From: Membranipora membranacea
Taxonomy: Eukaryota > Bryozoa > Gymnolaemata > Cheilostomatida > Membraniporidae
DNA: 64,000 nucleotides
Assembly (NCBI GenBank): GCA_914767715.1
Contig: OU612067.1
Coordinates: 1,488,001-1,552,000 of the forward strand
Direction: 5' to 3'
A program made the position numbers and the translations under genes. Each line of letters starts with the position of its first letter. The stretch's first letter is position 1. The notes below the pieces were generated by a model. That model saw nothing but the letters and a program-made list of their open reading frames with translations, did not search any database and was not told the DNA's origin. Of the stretch, positions 48,188 to 59,780 are shown piece by piece.

Positions 48188-48879
48188 ACCTCTTAACTGT
48201 TCAAAACAAAATTACAAACACTACAAAATCCCTGAGGATATGTGGTTTGCTGACAGTAAAGACTTTTTGACTGGTAACCTTTATGTTGTGCTTATGAAAA
48301 AAGGCACAGATTAGGAGTGGCCCATTTTTGTCCTTTGCTCGGCTGTTTGTTTTTCTTCCACTGATACGGCCTCTTCTCGTGATTGCGTATAGGTCATATT
48401 AAGGCTGGAATGGGTTCACAAAACCAGAACCGGGTCGTGTTTCCGGGTTTTGGCTATCTTTCAGGACCGGGCCAGGTCGGGTTCGAGTACACTTGAAACA
48501 GAGCTACTGAACCTATTTATTGCTGAGCCATTGTAAAATATTGAATTCATTCATACAAAGAATACACAAAGTACCGCAGTCATAACACTCAAACTTAGTC
48601 CATGATAACCCCCATTCCCTGAGATACAAAAGCTGTTATCGGCAAAGTTGCTGTTCTAGGCTACCATATTGGATCTCAAGATCCTTTTACATCGAAATGG
48701 ATATTGCCATAGGATTTGACATACTGCTATATTGAATATTAGTCCAATTCTAATAGGCCTCATATATAACACTTGGGAGTTTCCCCACCACACATAAATG
48801 AAGGCAACTCCCATTTTTACGTTTAGTCGGAATACAAAGTTTTTTTTTATAATAATATATTCTTGATTTCACTTGCAGT

Positions 48880-48960
48880 CATATAACTCAGTAGCATAGT
48901 GGTTAAGGTTCTTGACTGCTGATCACAACATTGCTGGATCGAATCTTGGTCCAGACTTGA
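48880..48960 (+). mobile_element. tRNA-like SINE head
   Basis: TAACTCAGTAGCATAGTGG (A-box-like) and TGGATCGAATCTT (B-box-like) lie about 45 bp apart. No cloverleaf closes. Confidence 0.45.
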
Positions 48961-49078
48961 CCAGCTAGTAGAAAAACATAACTAATAATTAGTAGTGCAA
49001 ATGAAATGACTGACTAGGCAAGCTTAAACCCGACTCAACCCTGTACTGACCCGAGGTGGTTGAACCCGCGGGTCAGGA

Positions 49079-51776
49079 CCGGTGTAGTATTGTAAACTGT
49101 CCCCCGCGCGAAAACAACCCCGGGACACTTTACAATATTGTAAACTGTCCCGGGGACACTTTACAATAAAAACAGGCCTATTGTAAACTGTCCCCCCCTA
49201 TTGTAAACTGTCCCCCCCTATTGTAAACTGTCCCCCCCCTATTGTAAACTGTCCCCCCCCCCCTATTGTAAACTGTCCCCCCCCCCCCTATTTGTGACTG
49301 TCCATATCAAGGGTCCAGCTGTTAATCACCATTCTAAATGGGTCAGATCATCTAACTGGAGCATACCATGATGTTCTGGCTGCCACTATGATGGCCAAAG
49401 CTGTACCATGGGGATGGTGGGGGTATCTCATTGACATTATGAATGAGTGTATAAAGCCTCTTTTTCATATGGTACTTTGTAGATCTATTTTTCGCAAACA
49501 CTAGTTGTTATTTGAAGCTCCTATGATTTAGAGATGTCTGGTTTGCGAAGAAAGGTGCACTAAGCTAACAGTGGATAGATGTGTAGTTGCCACATCACAG
49601 AACACACATACTTTCATTGCAGGTTCATGAGCCGCGCGAAAACAACCACCCCATTCGTTCATCATAAAATCTAGCTCCGTCAAGCATTTGCCTGGGAGTG
49701 ATGGCAGTCAGTCACAAGTGTGAGCGGGAGAAATAATTACTTTTGAGCTTTTCATATTGTGAGGCCTGGTATTGCACTGTAAAATATTGCTTATACTGAG
49801 CGAAAACAACCACCCCCCAAGCTGTCTTATAAAGATATCTGTTAAAAAGTCTCAAACATAATGAGCCGTGATTTTGCAGCCATAATTTGATTGTCATGAG
49901 GTGACCGTCTACCAAATTTTAGATTGAAAGGTTAGAACTTAATTACACAACGGATGATATGTCATTCTTTGCAAATTCATGAGCCGCGCGAAAACAACCA
50001 CCCCATTCATTCATCTTGAAATCTACCTCAATCAAGCATTTGCCTGCGAGTGATGAAAGTCAGTCACAAGTGAGACCTGGAGAAATAACCACTTTTGAGT
50101 TTTTCATATTGTGCAGGCTGGTATTGGACTGTAAAATATTGCTTAAGCCGCGCGAAAACAACCACCCCCCAAACTGTCTTATAAAGATTATCTGTCAAAA
50201 AGTCTCAATCATAATGAACCACGATTTGGCAGCCATAATGTGATTGTCATAAGGTGACTGTGTACCAAATTTCAGATTAGTAGGTCAGAACTTTATGACA
50301 CAACGGATGATATGTCGTTCTTTGCAAGTTCATGAGCCGCGCGAAAACAACCACCCCATTCATTCATCTTGAAATCTACCTCAATCAAGAATTTGCCTGT
50401 GAGTGATGACAGTCAGTCACAAGTGTGACTGGAAGAGATAACCACTTTTGAGTTTTTCATATTGTGCGGCCTGGTATTGGACTGTAAAATATTGCTTAAG
50501 CCGCGCGAAAACAACCACCATTCTTGATTGAGGTAGATTTCAAGATGAATGAATGAGGTGGTTGTTTGCGCGCGGCTCATGAACTTGAAAAGAACAACAT
50601 ATCATCCGTTGTGTCATTAAGTTCTGACCTACTAATCTGAAATTTGGTACACAGTCACCTTATGACAATCACATTATGGCTGCCAAATCATGGGTCATTA
50701 TGATTGACACTTTTTGACAGATAATCTTTATAAGACAGCTTGGGGGGTGGTTGTTTTCGCGCGGCTTAAGCTATATTTTACAGTCCAATACCAGGCCGCA
50801 CAATATGAAAACCTCAAAAGTGGTTATTTCTCCAGGTCTCACTTGCGACTGATTTTCATCACTCACAGGCAAATGATTGAGGTAGATTTCAAGATGAATG
50901 AATGGGGTGGTTGTTTTCGCGCGGCTCATGAACTTGCAAAGAACGACATATCATCCGTTGTGTAATTAAGTTCTGACCTACTAATCTGAAATTTGGTACA
51001 CAGTCACCTTATGACAATCACATTATGGATGCAAAATCACGGTTCATTATGTTTGAGACTTTTTAACAGATATCTTTATAAGACAGTTTGGGGGGGTGGT
51101 TGTTTTCGCGCGGCTTAAGCAATATTTTACAGCGCAATACCAGGCCTCACATATTGAAAAGCTCAAAAGTAATTATTTCTCCCGCTCACACTTGTGACTG
51201 ACTGCCATCACTCCCAGGCAAATGCTTGACGGAGGTAGATTTTATGATGAATGAATGGGATGGTTGTTTTCGCGCGGCTCATGAACCTGCAATGAAAGTA
51301 TGTGTGTTCTGTGATGTGGCAACTACACATCTATCCACTGTTGGCTTAGTGCACGTTTCTTCGCAAACCAGACATCTCTAAATCATAGGAGCTTCAAATA
51401 ACTAGTGTTTGCGAAAAATAGATCTACAAAGTACCATATGAAAAAGAGGCTTTATACACTCATTCATAATGTCAATGAGACACCACCACCATCCCCATGG
51501 TACAACTTTGGCCATCATAGTGGCAGCCAGAACATCATGGTATGCTCCAGTTAGATGATCTGACCAATTTAGAATGGTGATAAACAGCTGGGCCCTTGAT
51601 ATGGACAGTCACAAATAGGGGGGACAGTTTACAATAGGGGGGGACAGTTTACAATAGGGGGGGACAGTTTACAATAGGCCTGTTTTTATTGTAAAGTGTC
51701 CCCGGGACAGTTTACAATATTGTAAAGTGTCCCGGGGTCGTTTTCGCGCGGGGGACAGTTTACAATACTACACCGG
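49079..51776. mobile_element. 2.7-kb giant foldback (near-perfect inverted repeat)
   Basis: The left arm (49079-50391) and right arm (50522-51776) are reverse complements along most of their length around a 130-bp spacer. The ends read CCGGTGTAGTATTGTAAACT and its complement, so CCGG may be the terminus or a 4-bp target duplication. Each arm holds 22-bp units of CTATTGTAAACTGTCCCCCC (five left, three right) and about 2.5 copies of a 350-bp repeat containing CCGCGCGAAAACAACCACC. Open frames at 49712-49915 and 50714-50965 are mirror images of the same repeat, not genes. No transposase was seen. Confidence 0.9.
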
Positions 51777-52010
51777 GTTCAAAACCCGTTCTAGCCTTAG
51801 GTCATATATCCCTGATGCTATATCATTACTCATGATAAATAATCATTATTTTGCTGAGTAGTTGCCGATTATAATGTATATCCTGTATGAAAGCTACCAT
51901 TGCACAACGCAGCTATCACTATCAGGAAATAATTGTTGTAAACATCATGACTTAGCTTGAAAGCTTCTTATTCAATCATTTGCCACCAGAGCGAGCTATT
52001 ATCTTCTTAA

Positions 52011-52476
52011 ATGACGAGAAGCAAAATATTGTTTCCATTTGCATATCTCCTGATAGCAAATTTTAATTTATCTTTAGGAAATTCAATTGAAAAATCTGGA
52101 ACATTTAAACGTTATCGTTTGGCTGACATCAGCAATCCTCCATCATTGTTTGTCCCAGCACACAGCCTGCTCCACTGTGCAGCATATGCACTGAGAACCA
52201 GTCTTTTGGCACAGGTTGCCGTCAGCTACGAACATGACACAGGCGGCTGTAACATTTACATGTGTGGGACTATGGACCTAACAGCACATGCTGATGGTGG
52301 CGATGCGATGTTGGATATGTATGTCAGTAACACAAGTCCTAATGCCCAGCTGATAAATCTAGCCTTGAGTAGGTATACTTCCCGTCCTCCGCATATTATA
52401 TATAATAAATAAATAAAACTCTCTCACAATCTCTAACTACTTTCAACTTGTGGAAGTACATGTGTTTGGATTTTAG
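52011..52476 (+). pseudogene. Lectin-like gene C, truncated to exon 1
   Basis: Exon 1 (52011-52368) is nearly identical to gene D and encodes the signal peptide and PAN-like domain. A deletion fuses intron 1, at an AAATAAATAAAT tract (about 52404-52415), to the last part of exon 3 (52418-52476, LTISNYFQLVEVHVFGF and stop). Exon 2 and most of exon 3 are gone, removing the F-type-lectin-like domain. Read-through of the exon-1 donor gives a 133-residue open frame to TAA 52410-52412. A secreted PAN-only product is therefore possible but unproven. Confidence 0.85.
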
Positions 52477-53630
52477 TACAGTGATGAAGACTTCCATGTC
52501 AGGCTTTTCTCTGCATGTTTTATCTTAATCAGACTCTCTATGTTATGCAGTATATGAAATCTGTACAAGAACAGTACGGAATAGTAACATCAATGTAAAA
52601 TGGGATAACTTTGTTTTTAACTAATAGAACCGAATGTGATTTTGAGAATTTTGCATGCAGAATTTCATGCATATTTGTTACATAAATAGTTAAAGCTTTA
52701 ATTTCTGCTTGATTGTGTCTACCTACATGTCCTGTGTAGTCGTGTATCCTAAAGTAGCGCTCTACTTAATGTAGCTGAAACTCTCATGATATCCTTTGAT
52801 TTCACTAATTTAATAATATTGACTATTGTTTATCATATTGCCAGATGTCTATAGCCTTTTCTAGGTAATTTTATTTTTCAGCAAAGTTTTGGTGTCACAT
52901 TTTTGGTGGGTTTTTGAACTGCTGTAATGGCTCTCTGATATATTTTCTGTGTAAGGCTGATTTACTACTGTCTACTGTCATTAGTCTACCCTTTTGCTAA
53001 ATTTGGTTTTATAAATGGATGATTCTAAACAGCGCAATTTTGACCCAATGTCAGTCCTCCCAAATGTTGCTAGGAACCCGCTTGATCGCTTTAGACTGTA
53101 GTAGAACAACATAGATATGCTGATCTGCATTGTCTTGCCTGAGAGCTTCTTTGGACTGTAATTCATCGGTCATCATCTACCCCTATATCAATTCTTTCTG
53201 CTCAAATTTTGTTGCATCGCTCCACACCCGCACTTCATGTCGCCTCAACCTTGGAAAGGTATTTTGAATTTGGGTCTCAAAACAAATGCTCTCAATACAT
53301 TGGTGATCAGTGTATTCTGGGATAGATAGAAAAGTGCCTTAAGTCTGTTCTTCCATCAGATAACACTTTAGGAGTGCTTATCAGCTCGTTGTTATGAAGT
53401 TCATTTGTTCTGCTCTGATCAATCCTCAATACAGGAACTAAACATGGCTGAACCGTTATGCAGCTTTGGCCATCGAGGGTTCATTTTATTTGAAATTTAC
53501 ATGTCAGATGAAGCAAAGACCAGCTAGAGTTCAAAGTGTCTTTCCAATCTTACTTCGATTTTTTTGCTAGATTTTTGATGTTGGTTGAAGAGGGGAGGAA
53601 GAAAATAAGATATATCAGTGTATAACTATG

Positions 53631-53790
53631 ACCAAGTTTGATCCAGTTTACCTGCATTCCAGTTATTATGAACTTTATTAACCACCGATCAATGCATGAT
53701 GCAAATAAGACCATGAGAAAACAACAAAAAATAAAAGAAGCAATAAGAAGGCAGTTGCTCCAAATGCAGGCAAATGGACACAACTTGGTC
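53631..53790. mobile_element. MITE-like element, copy 1
   Basis: The ends are inverted: ACCAAGTTTGATCCAGTTTA and, on the other side, AAATGGACACAACTTGGT, with TGCAT next to both. The length is about 160 bp. The same element occurs at 56758-56916 (paralogous by tandem duplication) and in a diverged form at 58468-58581. Confidence 0.65.
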
Positions 53791-54381
53791 TACTGTTCAA
53801 AGATCTATCCTTTGAATTTCGAGCTTGCTGGCAAGCGAAATTCTGTCTGGATACTTGTCATAACTGTACCTCTCAAAGGCCACTATAGTCATTGAATTAT
53901 TTATTTCATAAGTCATTAAATATTGAGAGAAATATGTTTCGTTCTTTCTATCTTCCTTTCCTTTTCATCTCTGCCTTGGTTTTCATGATTATCTGATTTG
54001 ATCGTAAGTTATATTTGATCTACACTTCATATATTTTTCAAACAGCGAGTCTCTGTGAAGTCTCCTCTGAGGAGATTCTGATTGATATAACAATCAATAT
54101 TATTATCCATCGATCTTATTCTCAACTTAGCGATCCTCCAAACAAGATACATCATCATTTTTTCTCCTTAGGTCATATATCCCTGATGCTATATCATTAC
54201 TCATGATAAATAATCATTATTTTGCTGAGTAGTTGCCGATTATAATGTATATCCTGTATGAAAGCTACCATTGCACAACGCAGCTATCACTATCAGGAAA
54301 TAATTGTTATAAACATCATGACTTAGCTTGATAGCTTCTTATTCAATCATTTGCCACCAGAGCGAGCTATTATCTTCTTAA

Positions 54382-55603
54382 ATGACGAGAAGCAAAATAT
54401 TGTTTCCATTTGCATATCTCCTGACAGCAAATTTTAATTTATCTTTAGGAAATTCAATTGAAAAATCTGGAACATTTAAACGTTATCGTTTGGCTGACAT
54501 CAGCAATCCTCCATCATTGTTTGTCCCAGCACACAGCCTGCTCCACTGTGCAGCATATGCACTGAGAACCAGTCTTTTGGCACAGGTTGCTGTCAGCTAC
54601 GAACATGACACAGGCGGCTGTAACATTTACATGTGTGGGACCATGGACCTAACAGCACATGCTGATGGTGGCGATGCGATGTTGGATATGTATGTCAGTA
54701 ACACAAGTCCTAATGCCCAGCTGATAAATCTAGCCTTGAGTAGGTATACTTCCTGTCCTCCACATACGGATATAAACATTTCCCAAACTGTAAATTTGCA
54801 TTTTACCCGCTTATTTGTTGCTTTTACTTTGGTGCCATACTTTTTAAACCCTTCCATACAAAATGTTATATTTTTATATTATTTTAGAAGTCTGCTCATC
54901 TAAATCATGTAAGTACAGCCCAATAAAGGCTCACAAATATAACTTGTGTTGATCTTCTATATCCACAGACAAGCCTGTTGAGCTGAGTTCATATTTCAGC
55001 AATACGTACATCCAGCCTGGTAATGACGGAAGATTCAACAACAACGGTTATTTTGGCACCCTAAATGAAAAGGGTGCTTCGTGGAGGGTGGATTTAACAG
55101 TCATCTGCTGTGTAATGGCTGTGAATCTTACAAATCAACAAGGTTATCTATAATATTAAATAATAATCATTTATTCATATGAAAGACCAATCGTAAATAC
55201 TAACATGAACTTCATTTAACAAAGATCAATGCAAGAAGCAAATAAGACCATATTTTGAATTTTGTGTAGACGAATCCTTGCAGATAATACTATGTTAAAA
55301 ATTTGACAAGATTCAAAAATCATTACTACTTTATTGTATACAATTATATTTGTGGTCACGCACTTTCAAGATAATCCGTACTGTGCGAATGATGTGCTTG
55401 TGACGGTTTCAGAGGAGACAGCAACTCTATTTTACTTGACGAATATCTCAGATAACTTATGCGACGCCGTCCCGGGGCAGATGCAGGATTATGCATATAT
55501 GGTATGCAGTAATACTTTGGCTGGGAGGTTTGTGCAAGTACAAAACTCTCTCACAATCTCTAACTACTTTCAACTTGTGGAAGTACATGTGTTTGGATTT
55601 TAG
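54382..55603 (+). CDS. Lectin-like gene D, intact: PAN-like + F-type-lectin-like secreted protein
   Basis: Exons 54382-54739, 54969-55142 and 55371-55603 (358, 174 and 233 nt; phase 1) match the lengths of gene B exactly and give 254 residues. The signal peptide is MTRSKILFPFAYLLTANFNL and following residues, to about 23. The N-terminal domain has SLLHCAAYALRTSLLAQ and CNIYMCG. The lectin-like part has KPVELSSYFSNTYIQPGNDG, SWRVDL in place of WWRVDL, AVNLTNQQ, CANDVLVTVSEET, LC...MVC, GRFVQVQ and LVEVHVFG. The Arg of the NR block in gene B is Gln here, so this paralog differs at a position that, in the F-type lectin family, lies close to the sugar site. Its orientation is opposite to genes A and B. 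Confidence 0.85.
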
Positions 55604-57803
55604 TACAATGATGAAGACTTCCATGTCAGGCTTTTCTCTGCATGTTTTATCTTAATCAGACTCTCTATGTTATGCAGTATATGAAATCTGTACAAGAACA
55701 GTACGGTATAGTAACATCAATGTAAAATGGGATGACTTTGTTTTTAACTAATAGAACCGAATGTGATTTTGAGAAATTTGCATGCAGAATTTCATGCATA
55801 TTTGTTACATAAATAGTTTAAGCTTTAATTTCTGCTTGATTGTGTCTACCTACGTGTCCTGTGTAGTCGTGTATCCTAAAGTAGCGCTCTACTTAATGTA
55901 GCTGAAACTCTCATGATATCCTTTGATTTCACTAATTTAATAATATTGAATATTGTTTATCATATTGTCAGATGTCTATAGCCTTTTCTAGGTAATTTTA
56001 TTTTTCAGCAAAGTTTTGGTGTCACATTTTTGTGGGTTTTTAAACTGCTGTATTGGCTCTCTGATATATTTTCTGTGTAGCAGCTGATTTTCTACTGTCT
56101 ACTGTCATTAGTCTACCCTTTTGCTAAATTTGGTTTTATAAATGGATGATTCTAAACAGCGCAATTTTGACCCAATGTCAGTCCTCCCAAATGTTGCTAG
56201 GAACCCGCTTGATCACTTTAGACTGTAGTAGGACAACATAGATTTGCTGATCTGCATTGTCTTGCCTGAGAGCTTCTTTGGACTGTAATTCATCGGTCAT
56301 CATCTACCCCTATATTAATTCTTTCTGCTCAAATTTTGTTGCATCGCTCCACACTCGCACTTCATGTCGCATCAACCTTGGAAAGGTATTTTGAATTTGG
56401 GTCTCATAACAAATGCTCTCAATACATTGGTGATCAGTGTATTCTGGGATAGATAGAAAAGTGCCTTAAGTCTGTTCTTCCATCAGATAACACTTTAGGA
56501 GTGCTTATCAGCTCGTTGTTATGAAGTTCATTTGTTCTGCTCTGATCAATCCTCAATACAGGAACTAAACATGGCTGAACCGTTATGCAGCTTTGGCCAT
56601 CGAGGGTTCATTTTATTTGAAATTTACATGTCAGATGAAGCAAAGACCAGCTAGAGTTCAAAGTTTCTTTCCAATCTTATTATGATTTTTTTGCTGAATT
56701 TTTGATGTTGGTTGAAGAGGGGAGGAAGAAAATAAGATATATCAGTGTATAACTATGACCAAGTTTGATCCAGTTTACCTGCATTTCAGTTATTATGAAC
56801 TTTATTAACCACCGATCAATGCATGAAGCAAATAAGACCATGTGAAAACAACAAAAAATAAAAGAAGCAATAAGAAGGCAGTTGCTCCAAATGCAGGCAA
56901 ATGGACACAACTTGGTCTACTGTTCAAAGATCTATCCTTTGAATTTCGAGCTTGCTGGCAAGCGAAATTCTGTCTGGATACTTGTCATAACTGTACCTCT
57001 CAAAGGCCACTATAGTCATTGAACTATTTATTTCATAAGTCATTAAATATTGAGAGAAATATGTTTTGTTCTTTCTATCTTCCTTTCCTTTTCATCTCTG
57101 CCATGGTTTTCATGATCATCTGATTTGATCGTAGGTTATATTTGATCTACACTTCATATATTTTTTAAACGGCGAGTCTCCTCTGAGGAGATTCTGATTG
57201 ATATAACAATCAATATTATTACCCATCAATCTTACTCGCAACTTAGCGATCCTCCAAACAAGATACATCATCATTTTTTCTCCTTTCCCCCCAAATTATT
57301 ACCATAATGTTTCATGTTATTGAAAACATCCTGCCAGGGTGATTTTGTCTGCCAAAGGTATCTCAACAAATTTAATGTCCATTTATTGTTCAGAAAAAAT
57401 CTGTTGTGAGAGGTGACAAGATCTCATGTTTTAGTTATCAGCTCGCCTAAGGGTTCAATGCAAAACTGATGACAATCTATCATGTCAAATCTTTGATCAC
57501 TTTATCATTAATAGTATGATAACTTCCGTCCACTTCAATCTATAGGAGACCTTTCATAAACCCATAGCTCATTTAGATATTATTGATGAATGGGAAAGAA
57601 ACATGTTACTTTTTTTTTATACTTCGCTAGCCAATATGTTTAGAACAACTTTCGGAAAGTGCCAGGATTCTTGAAACAGCGTGTTATACACAAGTTTACC
57701 TGTCCTCCAATGTTAGTTTCAAAGAACTGACTTTGTGGTCAAACTATCGGAAAAAATGTCTATCAGCATAAAATGAATGAACCAATATCTTGTGTAGATT
57801 GTA
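55604..57803. other. Non-coding tail of the tandem unit
   Basis: No exon is supported. A MITE-like copy lies at 56758-56916. The remainder is unique, AT-rich sequence. Confidence 0.5.
56758..56916. mobile_element. MITE-like element, copy 2
   Basis: This is the paralogous copy of 53631-53790 in tandem unit 2, with the same inverted ends ACCAAGTTTGATCCAGTTTA and AAATGGACACAACTTGGT. Confidence 0.65.
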
Positions 57804-59780
57804 ATAGGCCAGAAGCAGCCTAGCTGTAACTGCTCTATAAAAAAATGGCACGGACAACTTTTGATGGCAGGAAACTGATCGCATATTATACTTCATTGAT
57901 GTTTCTTCTGTATAAATTCACCGGGTGTACCAGGTTGTAGTGGTCATATTTAGAAAATAAAAGGTGTTTTGTTTTTGCATTATATGTGTGGGGACATAAC
58001 TCCTATTCTGTGTAATATTACTAATCTAATCTTCAGGGAATTCCAGGTTGAAACTGCATTGTGGGGATTTTGTTGACTTGCCAATTTATTTACCAAGTAA
58101 ACTTGCAGAAGTCTGCTCGTGTTAGATCAGGACAAATTTTAAATTTTCAATAGGTATAATGTCAGATCTTTATTAAGTTAGTATGATACTGTCTTGCGGC
58201 AGCATATCCGCAATATTTCTCAAAATTGCATATAATAAGTGAAATGTTAAGAATTCAATAAAAGGTGTTTCTAGGGTGGAACAACGTGCTGAATCCAATA
58301 TTAAGGGCGTACCCAGTTGTAGCGATCATGTCAGCGGCAGCGCGGCAGCATATCCTCATTTCCTCTAAAAATTGCTTTTAATGAGTGAAATATTATGAGT
58401 TTAAATAAAATGTGTTTCAAGGGTATAATAACGTGCTGAATATAAAGAAATACGGGTGCAACCTAGAACAAGTTTGATCCAATTGCCTGCATGCATGTTG
58501 CTCCCGATCTACTGGTCACGCCGCGGCGTGACCAATGGATTGGAAGCCACCCGGAATGCAGGCAAATGGACCAAACTTGGTGTAGTGTACCCAGTCGTAG
58601 CAATCATGTCAGCGGAAGATCGGCAGCGCGGCAGCATATCGCAATTTTTCTCAAAATCGCTTATAATAAGTGAAATGTTACGAGTTTTAAACAAGGGTAT
58701 ATCTAGGGTAGAACAACGTGCTGAATCTAAAACTGAGAGTGTACCCGGTTGTAGCAATCATGTCAGCGGCAGCGCGGCAGCATACCTGCAATTTTCTTCA
58801 CAATCGGTTAGGTAAGTGAAATGTTAAGTGATTAATATGGTCAGATGGAAACAGGACTATATGTATGATTTTAACAAGATGTTCTATCACATCATTTTAA
58901 AAGGTGGTCAGCGACAGCACTACATCTCAATGAGAACAAGACAAAACGCAGCCTAGACGTGAGACAAATTTGATGGAGGAAAAAAGTGTTTACCCAGTTG
59001 AAGAGGTCAGCCGCAGCACTACTGCATATCCCAAATATTCACACTATCGATATGTGATTAGTGGGAAGTCAAGAGTTTGATGCAGTTGACACAAGTCAAG
59101 ACTATAGTCCTGGGTTCTACATTGTATATGTTTTATCATTGCATGAGGTGGTTGGTGAGAGACAGCGCTACCGCATATCCCCATATCATGTCATTAGCAT
59201 GTTAGGAAAGTTGCGAAGCTGGCATATCTAAGTTTTTCAGACTCTGACAGTTGGGTTTCTTTGCTGAAAAGTGAGGCACTCATTGAACTCTTTGCTCATG
59301 TGTTATGCAAAAGATATCCAGCCGAAAAATGACATAAGAGGCAATTGAAACATCAAAAATGTTGTTGGTAATTGCCCCAAGACAGTGGTCTTAAGACCAT
59401 ACAATATCATACTATCCCCATAAGAAGTTTGACATAATTCAATTGAAATTTTTCAATTTGTGCTGGTCTGATACGAGCAGACTTCTCTACAAGTTTACTT
59501 TGTGAATTAATTGCCATATCAACAAATCCCACAATGCAATTTCAACCTGGAATTCCCTGATGATTAGATTAGTTAGACTACACAGATTAGGAGTTATTTC
59601 CCCACACATATAATGCCAAAACAAAACACCTTTTAATTTCTAAATATGACCACTACAACTGGGTGCACCCAGTGAATTTTACAGAACATACACCAATGAA
59701 GTATAAAACGTGATCAATATCCTGCCATCAAATATTGTCCGTGCCATAACAACTTATGCTATAGCTGCTTCTGGTCTATA
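57804..59780. mobile_element. 2-kb foldback element with about 340-bp arms
   Basis: The left arm (57804-58150) starts ATAGGCCAGAAGCAGC. The right arm (59450-59780) is its reverse complement, ending GCTGCTTCTGGTCTAT. Both contain GGAATTCCAGGTTGAAA and AAAAGGTGTTTTGTTTT on the relevant strand. Between the arms lie three direct repeats (58312, 58589 and 58742) of TAGCAATCATGTCAGCGG and GCAGCGCGGCAGCATA. A third MITE-like copy lies at 58468-58581 and contains the perfect 20-bp palindrome GGTCACGCCGCGGCGTGACC (58514-58533). No transposase was recognised. Confidence 0.75.
58468..58581. mobile_element. MITE-like element, diverged copy 3
   Basis: The ends CAAGTTTGATCCAATTGCCT and GGCAAATGGACCAAACTTGG match the ends of the copies at 53.6 and 56.8 kb. 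The interior is different and holds a 20-bp perfect palindrome. Confidence 0.55.

Larger units (their letters stand above)
46424..49078. other. Intergenic region with SINE fragments
   Basis: No gene is supported. Overlapping open frames at 47043-47466 lack splice or family evidence. tRNA-like heads occur at 47763-47857 (minus) and 48884-48960 (plus), and a SINE tail copy at 48119-48187. Confidence 0.5.
51795..54170. repeat. Tandem duplication, unit 1 (with internal deletion)
   Basis: This unit starts CCTTAGGTCATATATCCCTG and is collinear with 54171-57287. Relative to unit 2 it lacks about 0.77 kb, from lectin intron 1 to the middle of exon 3. It carries the truncated lectin-like gene C and one MITE-like element. 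Confidence 0.9.
54171..57287. repeat. Tandem duplication, unit 2
   Basis: This is the full-length unit, with lectin-like gene D followed by about 1.7 kb of non-coding sequence shared with unit 1. It ends at CATCATCATTTTTTCTCCTT. Confidence 0.9.

Noticed and set aside
49180-49290. CRISPR-like direct repeats
   Set aside because: The units are contiguous with no unique spacers, in a eukaryotic foldback element.
49712-50965. Open frames with a shared TAWGVVVFA-type peptide
   Set aside because: They are mirror and tandem copies of the same 350-bp repeat inside the foldback. They have no splice sites or known domain.
53550-53895. Short frames on both strands (77 and 85 codons), repeated at 56.7 kb
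   Set aside because: They lie over a MITE-like element. The second copy carries frame breaks.
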